Of a stretch of 64,000 nucleotides of DNA, positions 32,957 to 44,900 are shown piece by piece. The position numbers were made by a program, and so were the translations under genes. Numbering within the stretch: position 1 is the first letter of the stretch; each line of letters opens with the position of its first letter. The notes below the pieces were generated by a model that worked only from the letters and a program-made list of their open reading frames with translations, did no database searches and was not told the origin of the DNA. Source of the stretch: Tenrec ecaudatus (taxonomy: Eukaryota > Chordata > Mammalia > Afrosoricida > Tenrecidae); assembly GCF_050624435.1 (NCBI RefSeq), contig NC_134545.1:85588063-85652062 (forward strand). Reading direction: 5' to 3'.

Positions 32957-35900
32957 GTACCGTGCAGAGGGCTTGAGAAGGGGCCGGGTCGCGGGGGCAA
33001 GGGTAATGAGGGAGGACTGCAGACGGCCGCTTTTCCAGTTCCCGCCATCCTCCGCGAGCTCAGGTCTGGCGTTCCGGGGCCTAGCGATCCCCCGCCCCCT
33101 CCGCGCAGGGGCCTCTGGGAGTGTGAGTTTCCTTTGCTGTGGTGGGAAGCCCGGTCTTGGGGTCTGGCGCCCGAAGCCTGGCTGCCCGCGGAGGGGCTTA
33201 GCCCGCCTCATAGGTAGACCGAGATTTCGGTTTTCCCGTAGCCTGGTCCAGGGCCCCCACCGGCCTCGGGCTTCTTCAGGCGGTTTTCTCGACCTCGTCA
33301 GTTCTGCTGATGCTCGTGGTGGTGTGGTATTGGGGGTGGAACGATGGGACGATGTAATGAGGAAATCCCTTCCAGGAGTTACCTGAGAAGCCAGTAGACA
33401 ACGATAATTCATACTTCCCAAGCATACAGCTTGGGAAGATGATCGTGGTTTCACTTTCAGTAACTTTCCGCTTCGGTGGCCAGGTTTTGTTTTTTTTGGG
33501 GGGGTTTGTTGTTGGGTTTTTTTTTTTGCTAAAGATTCCGTGGACCAACTTCGTGAGAGCTATGTAACGAGATGAAGATTTTTACCAAATGACACACTGA
33601 CAATAAAATATGTTTAAGTTCTATATGCACTTGGTTCTGTCTTTTTTATCTATCATAAGTTTCAAAGCCTGTGACAAGTTAAACAGTAAATTCGTGTTCT
33701 ACTGCAGTTTGCTATCTAAACAGGTCCACAATCCCTTATTTTAATTCATTAATTTATTAAAACCATAGTTCCCAGTTAAGTTTGGCACCAGATCTCATCT
33801 CATTTGGCAGCTTATCCTAACCAGAACTAATCATGTAAGGCTGTTGAGGGCCTTTATCCCATTACATACGTGCTTTGGTGGCACAGATGTAAGTGCTTTT
33901 GGCTACCAGCTGCTTGCTTTCTGCAGGAAAATCATGTGGGATCAGCCTGCAAAAAAGTCAAATTCACTGCTATGGAGTCGATTTCCAACTCACAGCGACC
34001 CAGTGGACGGAGTAGAAATGCGCCTTGGGAACGAGGAGGCCGAAAATTTTTTTTGTTTGTTTTTTTTGCTGAAAAGTTTTTTACTGGAGCAAAAGGCCCC
34101 ATGTTTGGGGGAGCAGCTGGGGAATTCAAACTAGAGATGCTGTGGCTTGCAGCCCTGGACAAAATCTACTAGGCCCCCAGGACTTCTTTCACAAAAGTCA
34201 GTATGTAGGACAGCTGTACGAAGCCTGTACACTTACTAGGTGTCTGAATACGGGATGACACTGATGGGTTGGGCTTGGGTTTTGTTTATTATTTTTAATA
34301 CCATTAAGAGTGAATATTTTAAAAAAGGGAATGTTCTTAAATTTTGCGGAAGATGAACGTACAGCTCCACGCCCCACTTAAGGCGTGCTGGTGGCGCCGT
34401 GGGGTAAGCTCTGCTCACTGCAGGTTGGGCAGTTGGAACCCACCAACTGCTTCATGAGAAACAGGCAATCTGTTCTCAAAAGAAGACTTGTGGCACAGTG
34501 GGTTATGTGTGTGCTGGCTAACAACAGTCAGCATTTCAAAACCACCAGCATCTTAAAAAACAAAACAAATGTTCACTACACAGGAAAAAGATGAGGCTGA
34601 CAATTTTTTAAAAGAGGCTGGCTACTTGTGCACAGATTTTGTTTGGAAATCTCACAGGGCAGTACTGCACTGTCCAGTAGGGTCACAATGAGTCAGAATA
34701 GACTGGATGGCAGTGAGTTTGGTTTCTTTTAAATTCCCATAAAGATTGAGCCACTGAAACTTGATAGAAGGTTACTATAAGTCCAAATTGACTCACTCAG
34801 AAGTACTTGGACATCCAAACTAGACCTCTAAAATAGGGTAAATTCAGTGTGCCCAAACACTTCACCCCAAACATTTTCAGATAAGGGGTTGTGAGACTTA
34901 TAACTGGTTATTCAGAACAATTATAAAAGTAATAGATGTTTCTAGTAATAACTTTGAAAGTTAAATTCATGGTTATTTTACAAAATTGTTTGATCCCAAA
35001 CCATTTTTTTCCTTTGTGATATATATGTATTGGAAAAGAAGTCTTAAATCTACTTCGGTGGCAAGAGAGTATATTTGGTATTATAAAAGCATGCTATTAA
35101 AATATCTTGGTTTGAATTAATTTAGTTGCTTCTCTGTTCTCTACTACCTCTCAGCCAACAGTGGAAAACCAAATCCTTCCTCTGTAGCACCTCTAGCAAC
35201 TTCCTTTACTCTGGGAATTTATTTGCTTAATAATTTATGTAAACCAGTCCTCAGATGCTTCTATAGCTCTCATGCCGTCATTTCTTAACCACTTAGCCTT
35301 TCTACCAGCATCTAAGACAAACATGGACTCTCAGTAAAGATGTACATGCTTCTAATGTGACCAGTCAAGTGTACAAAATGTAGAAAAAGCTTGACCTTCT
35401 TGGGACTGGATTGTTTTGAATTTTCTGTGAGCATCCTGACCTCTTAGTAAATAAATGTTTAGGGAAATCTATCCTCTGCAGCTTATCTTCGTTCAGTAAA
35501 ATGAATATACTTAGTCAGAAATACTTTTTTGTTGCATCTCCCCTTTAGTAACAAAGTAGATGAACAAATCAGAATGAAAATAGAGCAATATGGTCCTGTC
35601 TCACTTTGGCTGCCTACTCCTTGTCAGAGAATCTGTTTTAATAATCTCCATTATTTTATTTATTCAGCAAACCTCAATTGAGAGTGGTGGTGTGCCAAGC
35701 ATTGGAAAGAACAAAATAGAAATAGATCCTTGTCCCTAAGATCTCTTCTGCCCTGCGGTAGTGAGCTTTGGAGTCTTACAAAGTACAACTCTACCAATTC
35801 CTTGGCTCCACAGTCTAATCTTAACCAGTTTATAAATTATATAAACCCCATTGTGTCCACATAAATTAGCTCCTGCAGGAAGTGGCAAAATTCTATTTTC

Positions 35901-38900
35901 AGGCTTTTTATAATGAATTTAGCAAAGCCTTATTGTTCAGAACTTGGTTAATGGAATCTAGTTTATGTTCTATAAATCTGCTAGAAGTTGCCAATTAATT
36001 TGAATTAATGAGGTTTTAGTATTTGATTATGTGATACCATATTAGTTATGCTTTTATTTTCAGGACTCAGTCAATTATAGATTTCTTCAAACCGGCTACA
36101 AAACAAGGTATGTATACCATCAACATATTTCTTGCTAAGTCTTTTTGGAGGGAAAGGATAGATTAACATTTTAAATCTAACCTTTTAGATTAATTTGATT
36201 AAACATAATTGAAAATAAAAAAGACATGGTATTTTTTCCAAAGATAAACTTAAGTTCTTAACATAAAATATTTGCTGTTATGCGCTCATCAGTACAAAAT
36301 TCTTTTCTAGTCTGTAATTTGATGTCCATCATATATACAATTTTGATTCTCCAGGACAGTTAATGCATAGCCATAGGAAGGTTGGGTGATGGTGCAAAAA
36401 AAAACTTTGTGAAAATAAAGCTCTTAAAAATAAACCTTGTCTTAATTCTCTTAAAGTAATTTTCCCTAGTAAGACTTACATCACCATCCAGATATAATCT
36501 GAGCATTTCTGTGGTAACTTGTATCATTTAACATTTTGCTATTTCGAATAATATAGTTTCTGTGGGGTTTTTGTTTTTTTAATTGGCATTTTAGACAGAC
36601 CTATGTTGGATTCTCCACAAAAGTCAAACATCAAATATGGAAGAAGTGGATTGTCCTTTACAGGGACGGAGCAGTTTGAAAGGAAGCTATCCTCACCAAA
36701 AAAATCCAAACCCAAAAGGCTTCCCTCAGACAAGAGCCCTATTTTAAAAGCTTTCATGAAAGGTGTGAAAGAGCAACGTAAAGATTATAGCGTACATGAG
36801 TCACGTCTGCCTTGTGTGTCACTGGACACCACATTTCCAAAAGGGGTTACCAAAGTCTATGCTCCTTCCTATCGGTTGTCCAAAGAGAAAGCCCGGAAGA
36901 AGAAACATCGTTCTCCAGAGAGACGGAAGTCAACGCTCATGCATGAGAATAACAGGAAGGAGGGTGAAAAAGGTCAAGACAAAACCGGTACCAGCGGCAA
37001 AAAGCAAGCTCCTGGGGCAGAAGCAGAAGTCTTCAAGAACAACTCTCGAAGTCTAAGCCGGAGTAGCCTATCTAGGCATCACTCAGGAGAAAGCCCGCTT
37101 GGAGCCAAGTTTCAGTCATCACTGGCTTCTTACCGCAGAGAAAGGGAACTAAGGAAGATGAGAAAGGAAAAAATCAAGCAGAGAATCAACTCAGAAAATT
37201 CCTTCTCTGAAGCAAGCAATCTTTCCTTAAACTCTTCTAGTATTGGAAGAGATTCTAAAGCAGCGCAGGGACAAAGCAAGCAGAACAATGTCATACCTGG
37301 AAAAAGTAATCTTTCGACCCTGGTAAGTACACTGGGCTTACTGAATTAATCTTGGCTATGGCTAGATCATATTTAGGAGTGCCAGTGGCACGGGGGTTAA
37401 GTGCTCACCCACCAGAACAAGAGGGAAATGTGGCAGTCTGCTCATCTGAATAGTACAGCCTTGGGAATCCTAGCGTCCCTAGGGTCAGAATTGACTTGAT
37501 AGCAATGGATTTTGTTTTAGCTCTTAGATCATCTTTAGAATACTAAACCCCAAAATAGTAATTTTTACATATACATTGGTATCTTTAAGGAAATATTAAT
37601 GCACAGTTTTGCAGAAACACATTTCATTCAATTTCCCCAACTGTCCTTCACAGAATTCACGAATTTAAATTCTCAGACAAGGGAAAAGTCCTTTCTTAAT
37701 CAGAATAAGGATTCTTTTTTTTTTTTTTAAACAAGTAATATACTTCCTAAAATTAGGTATTACTGAAGGAGGACACTTGAGGGCTGGAAACGTAAAACAA
37801 CAGGAAATGGTTTAGAACTGGTTCTCAAAATGTGACCTCTAGACCAGCAGCATCAGCTATAAATTCTCAAGTTCTGTTATAGCAGGAATGGGCCGAGGGA
37901 AGTGGGTACTGGGTAGCATGGTGACAATAGAGCCATCTGTGGTTAACAAGTCCTTCATATTGTTCTGGTACACTTAAAGCTTAGAGAACCAGCAGTTTAG
38001 AGTATATACACACATAAGTGAATATGGATCTTAGAAAACTTAGATGATGACAATATTCCAAATATTAATTTAATCGGATTTTTCTTTTCAGAATTATAAA
38101 AAAGTCAAATTCACTGCCATTGAGTCAATTCCTACTCAAAGTCACCCTTTAAGACAGGATAGAGCTGCCCTTTTGGGTTTCCGAGACTTTATATCTTTAT
38201 GGGAGTAGACAGTCTCATCTTTCTCCCTCTGCTCAGCTGGTGAGTTCTAACCTCAGACCTTATGTGTAACCTACTACTCCACCAAGGCACCTTCCTTTTG
38301 GAATAGACCACATTTATATTAAATGAGTATAAAAGTTGTCCCTCTCCCCATGAACAGTCAACAATTGTTAAGTCTACCCTTTTCAAAGAGTTACTCAGAT
38401 AAATAGGACTAAGATAGATCAATACCAAGAAAGTGCTCTGTTGATAAAATACTTTGAAATTTTAAAGCCAGACAGGCCAAAAATAACTCCAACTCTGAAA
38501 TTCTAGGAGTAATTGGTACTTGGGGTTGTATATTGCTGGAAAACATATTTGTAGATCCTTGGGCTCCTTTGAATGGAATTTGAGGCTTTTCCCAGCGGGG
38601 CTTGCTAATAGAGGTTAGCCACATTTGGGTCCATTTTTATAAGATTTCAGTATTTTGTGGTGCATCAGTATTTAAACATTTTGAATGAGTTGAGTTCATC
38701 TGATTGGCAAATAATAAGCTTGTTCTTTCTGGGTTAATGCTTTATCATAATACTGTGATGTTAATCTTGGGTTATTACAAATTTCTAAACTAGTATTATG
38801 AAAGCTGCTTTAGAACATTTTTCCATTAATGATAAAATGCTCTTCATTTTTATACTAAAACTTAGTACCCCTAAATATTTTGTTATGGAGGTTGGGATTT

Positions 38901-41900
38901 GCCTTCAAATCTAAGTGCTTGCTTTCTTTAATCTAGAAATTCATGTTTAAGTGTCATGAAGAAAAGTCTGTTTTCAGCTCCAGCTCCTAATATAATATTT
39001 CTCAATTTGTTAATAGGAAAATGGACATCTTTCAAGAAAAAGATCCTCTTCTGAGTCTTGGGAACCTGCTTCAGGTAGAATCAAAATATTAAATATATAC
39101 CTCCAACTTCAAATTAATTCACCCCTTAATGGCACTTTTTAAACTCAGTTTATTTAAATACACAGATCCCTTCTTAGAAATGGAGTTGCCTCAGATTAGC
39201 TAAGAACATTGGTAAAAAATATATTAAGGAGAACAGCTCTTGACTGTAGTATGTCTAACCCTTAGTTGGTCTTGACCCTTCTCTCCCTTCTTCAAAACTT
39301 TCTAACAATGTGTTCCTCATCTTGGCATTAAGTGCTCTATTTTTGAATCCTTGATGATTCAAAAGCATGATTTTTTAATGCTTGGAATTGTGACTTCCTA
39401 TCTAAGGTGTTGCCAGTATGCTGAAGATGCTGTGCATACGCTTGAAACTGTTAGGATGGTCCACAGCAGTGTTTCCTCATACTCTCAAAAGAGCCCTTTT
39501 TAATATTGCCTTTCAAGGACCTCTCCATGATAACTAACTTGTACCTTTAGTATCTGTTCGTTGAAAAAAAATACAACAAAGCAGCTACTGTTAATAAATT
39601 TCTAAGTATCTTTCTTATCTTGTTAGAAATTAGGACATTAGCTGATGCCAGGGGCTTGGGTGGAGAGCGGATGTTTTGAGAATGATGAGGGCAATGAATG
39701 TACAAATGTGCTTTAGACAATTGATGTATTTAGTTCACTTGAGTTTTTCCTTAAATTGATTCATAACTCACTTGATTATTCCAACATTTATTCTATGCAT
39801 TTGTGATACTAAATATTTGCACTAGGTGAATGGAGGAGCATAATATTTTTAAGGTGTTCTGTCAGCTTAAGGAACTGCTGATGGTGGTATTGCCACCATG
39901 TTTTTCAGCTTTCTTTTTCTCTGATGAGATGACAAGAATTCTTCACTACCTGGATTTACAGGTTTTATCAGTGGTGGCCTAGAGAGTTGTGTGTATGTAA
40001 TCCTACGTTCTGAATTTTTTGAGCACTGCTTTTAAGAAGTTCTTCTTTAGTGTCTTCAGAGGCAGAAGATTTGTGAGACGTATTACCACTGTCATACTGA
40101 TCAGGTGATACATATGCTTATACAAGCTCTGGGTTTTCAGAAAAGTTGGTAGGGTAGGATTTTGGTTCTTTGGTCTTCCAGAATCCCTGACCTTTTGAAT
40201 TTTGAAGTCAAATGTAATTTCATTCCATAGTTCATAAATAACCAATCTCAAAACCAATTTTTAAAAACAGTTTTATTGACATATACTTCACATTTCATAT
40301 ATTCTAATCATTCAGTCACATTAAGATTTGGGAAATCTTTACCACAGTCCATTTCAGATCAATTTTTTTCTCATTCAATTGTAAACTCTCCATTTCCCCT
40401 CATCCTTCTCTGTCATGCCCCTACCCAGATACTGTCTCCATAGATCTACCTATCCTGGATTTTAGATTCAGAAAATCATATAAAATGTAGACTAAGCTGA
40501 CAAAAACAACAGTAACTAGACAAAACAGAAAAACCCTCAAAAGAAAGCAGAAAATATTAAAAACTGAAACAACTTTAAAATAGGTCAAAGGGGAGATCAT
40601 ATGATACAGTATTACCATATATACTCAAGTATAAGCTGAGTTTTCAGCACTTTAAAAAAAATTAATTTTCTTGGGAGCTCATAAAACTCTTATCACAATC
40701 CATACATAACCATTGTGTCAAGCACATTTGTTGCCATCATTCTCAAAACATTTTCTTTCTACTTGAGCCCTTAGTATCAGCTCCTCATTTTTTTCCCTCC
40801 CTCTCCTTCACCCTCCCTCTTCATAAATTATTAGTTTGTCATGTCTTGCACTGTCCGACGTCTCCCTTTACCCACTTTCCTGTTGTCCATCTCCCAGGGA
40901 GGGGCTTATATGTAGATCCTTGTAATCGGTTCCCCCTCTCTACTCCTCCTTTCCTCCACCCTCCCAGTATCACCACTCTCAGCACTGGTCCTGAGGGGTT
41001 CATCTGTCCTGGATTCCCTGTGTTTTCAGTTCCTGTCTGTACCAGTGTACATCCTCTGGTCTAGCCGGATTTGTAAGGTAGAATTGGAATCATGATAGTG
41101 GGCCGGGGGTGGGGGTTGGGAAGCATTAGAGAACTAAAGGGAAGTTGTATATTTCATCATTGTTACATTGCACCCTGACTGGCTGTCTCCAACCCACAAG
41201 GGGATGTCCAGTTGCCTACAGATAGGCTTTGGGTCTCCACTCTGCACTCTCCCTCATTCACAATGATTTGAGTTTTTGTTCTTTGATGCCTGATACCTGA
41301 TCCCATAGACACCTCGTGATCACACAGGCTGGTGTGATTCTTTCATGTGGGCTTTGTTGCTTCTGTGCTAGATGGCTGCTTGTTTATCTTCAAGCCTTTA
41401 AGACCCCAGATGCTATATCTTTTGATAGCCAGGCACCATCAGCTTTCTTCACCACTCAGCAGATTTTTTAATGCAGTTGTTATGGTAAAATTAGGTGCCT
41501 TGGCTGATATTTGGTCGGCTTATACTCGAGTATATACGGTAGCTTTTGACCTAACTACGTCTGCCGTGATTGACTTTCCAATATTCTGTCTGTAGCAATG
41601 CTACTCACTCACATCCCTTGGCTGTGATCAGGGAATTCGTTCACTGAAAACTTAATCCCTGCAAATGGATTTGGAGCATCCACTGTCATTCATCACCTTC
41701 TTCAACCCAGATATTCACAGTTTAAGCTCTGATACCATTCCCTCCTTCACAGTTGGCCAAAACCAGTTATTAATAACCAATAACAGACATTTGCATTTTT
41801 CCCCTTACAAATTTGATCCCACTCTGACTTGACTGTTTAATAACATTCATGTTCTGACTCCTAACTCATGGCAACCTCCACATCCTACACCATCCCATGA

Positions 41901-44900
41901 TGGGTTGGGAATTTAGACTACTGTGACTCATATGGGGCTTTTTGTTTGTTGGTTTTTTTGACTCAGGGTTTTCATTGGCTACTTTTCAAAAGTAAAACTG
42001 CCAGGTCTTTCTTCCTAGGCTCTTAGTCTGGAAGGTTCACTGAAACCTGTTCTGCATCATAACAGTCCACAAACCTCCACCGCCAAGCAGTGATGGCTGT
42101 GCATGAGTGCAAGCTGGGCTCAAATCCAGGTCTCCCCCATGGAAAGCAAGGCTACTACCACTGGACCATATTGGTAGATATTTTAAAATCTGTATTGATT
42201 CTAACCCCAAGTAACTGTAGGACAGAGTAGAACTGCCTTATAGGGTTTCCAAGGCTGTGAAGTATTACGAAAACAGATTGCCATGTGTTTGTTTCATGGA
42301 GCAGCTAGTGGTTTTAAATCCACGTAACTTGCCTTGCCAGGGCCCCCTTCTACAGGGTGTAAAAGAGTCGTATAAGAGGAGTCATGAAGATAAACAAGCG
42401 GCCATCTAGCTCAGAAGCAACAAGTCCCACATGGAAGAATCACACCAGCCTGTGTGATCACAAGGTGTCTGTGAGATCAGGTATCAGGCATCAAAGAACA
42501 AAAACTCAAATCATTGTGAATGAGGGGGAGTGGGGACCCAAAGCCCATCTGTAGGCAACTGGACATCCCCTTACAGAAGGGTCATGGGTAGGAGATAAGA
42601 CAGGGTGCAGTGTAGCACTGATGAAACAACTACTCTCTAGTTCTTTTTATTTTCTTCCTCTAGTTATTAAATGCTTCCTCCCCCCCCCCACCCTCCCCCA
42701 CTATGATGACTCCGATTCACCTTTGCAAATCCGGCTACACCAGAGGATATACACTGGTACAGATAGGAACTGGAAACACAGGGAATCTAGGACAGATGAA
42801 TCCCTCAGGACCAGTGGTGACAGTGATGATACTGGGATGGTGGAAGAAAGGTGGTGTAGAAAGGGGAAACCGATTACAAGGATCTACATATAACCTCTTC
42901 CCTGGTAGATAGACAACAGAAAAGTGGGTGAAGGGAGATGTCAGACAGTGTAAGACATGACAAAATAATAATTTTATAAATTACCAAGGAGGGAGGGGGT
43001 GTGGGGAGGGAGGGGAAAGAATGAGGAGCTGATACCAAGGGCTCAAGTAGAAAGAAAATGTTTTGAGAATGAAGATAGCTACAAATGTGCTTGACACAAT
43101 GGATGTGTGTATGGGTTGTGATAGGAGTTGTAGGAGCCCTCAATAAAATGATTTTTTTTTAAAAGAGAGAGGCTCAGTCCCAAGAACTCAAATAGAATGT
43201 AAATGTTTAGAAAATGATGATGGCAACATGTGCAAATATGCTTGATACAATTGATAAATGGAATGTTATGAGAGCTATAAGAACCCCTAATAAAATGATT
43301 TTTTTTAAAAAAAGGAATCATGAAAGAATTTTAAGCTAATTCACTGCCTCACAGGTTGCAAGCAGGGAGCTTAACTGTAGTACCAGTTCACCTTCAGTGG
43401 CAGATACTAAACACACTTAATAAGCTGATTTGTCCTAACTATTGCCCACAGTGTATCTTCCTTCCAGGACTCTTCAGTTCCTGAACAAAGCAGGGTTTCT
43501 CCTCATTACTAGCTGTATGGAAATTATCTGACTTTTATAGGAAAATGAAATAAAACTTCCAACTGGCAGCTCCATAGCTATCTTCTCTTTAACCCCAAAC
43601 TTAAAATGGGAATAATGAGTGTAGGTTTACCTACGTTGTTTTCTTTTTCTGAGTTATTTGCTTTCTCCTCTTGCACTGTAGTGGCCCCAGTCATTTACCC
43701 ACTGAAAGCTGAGTGGGCATGGAATGCTTTCTTGAGGTAATGGAAACATCTGTATCAGGGCAATGGATTGTTTACAAATTGCTTGGTTAAGTTTTTATTG
43801 TTATAAATGAAATTTTCCAGATTGTGAATTAGTCAAGCTATCCAAATAGCAGTTGCTTAACCCTTGACTCAGTTTATTTTTAATCAAATTGTTGTGAAGC
43901 AGGGACATCTGTCCATGTGAAGAAAGAAATTTGATAAAGGGGAATTTGAGTCTAGGTTAATGGATTTCTAATGTATAGTGAAAAGGAAGAATGAAGTCAT
44001 GAAGCATTCCTTATTTGAGCACTATGGGGGAAATGTTATTTGGCTAAGTTAAATGTATGTGGTTATCAAATTGCTAGGGCTTGGGGCACCTAATGTGGAC
44101 AACTAGAGAGATACATGGGGAAAATAGTAATTAAACACTAGGAGGTGAGACTTGGATCAATTTGGGGGTGGGGAATTGACATTTGAGTATCTTTACTAGT
44201 TATTCTACGTATCTTTTAAGGAGCTTTAAATGCAGCATTGAAGTGTTACATTTCTGAACCTAGGTAGTAGTTGATCTCAAAAGCAGAGTAGTGTGTCCAC
44301 TTTGAGAGCAGGTACCTTGGGATTTCTTTCTTAGGTGTAACTCCGTAATATTTGACACTGATATTGTATAATGCTGTATAATGCTCACTTTTCCCCCCAT
44401 TCCGTAAGTGGTCAATAATCTTTGCCTGTTTAGAATATAATCACTTCTTCAGGGTGTTCTAGAAACTCATTGAATAGCCTTTACTAAGATAAGCAAGGAT
44501 ACTTTTCACTAATCGAGCAAAAATTAAATTTTAGCAGGCTCTAAGAATAAATTACCTGACAAAAGAAAAAGGAACTCTGTGAACTCAGATCTGAAAAGCA
44601 CCAGGGAATCTGTAATACCGAGAGCAAAAGAGGCCTTCCCAGAGAAGCGTCCCAATGGGCCACCTCGGAAAGAAGAATTTGTGAAACACATTGCACTGAA
44701 GATCCCTGGTGAAGTCTTGCGCTTAGAAGAAATGCCGTCCAACAAACCAAGCATTGAAGCTGATGGCTCCTCGGAGCGCCTAGCACCTTCAAATTCTAGC
44801 CGCCATTCTTCCAAGATCAGTGACCAAATTCGTGCGGCAAGTACCAAAGAGACTAAGATGCTGAAACCCCATTTACCTTTACCTCAGGAAAAATCTGCAG

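Larger units (their letters stand above)
32290..33330 (+). promoter_or_regulatory. SLF2: SLF2 CpG-island promoter
   Basis: GC- and CpG-rich block, in contrast to AT-rich flanks, covering exon 1 and the start of intron 1. Elements visible: CACGTG E-box at 32470-32475 (CACGTGAC, USF/TFE type), several CCGCCCC GC boxes (for example near 32502 and 32619), CCAAT at 32589-32593, and an ETS-like ACTTCCG near 32665. No TATA box at a plausible spacing. This looks like a TATA-less housekeeping promoter; the exact start site cannot be read from sequence alone. Confidence 0.8.

Noticed and set aside
32135-33454. 439-codon open frame on minus across the SLF2 promoter
   Set aside because: GC-rich DNA has few stops; it lies antisense over the CpG island and exon 1, and its translation is low-complexity with no known domain.
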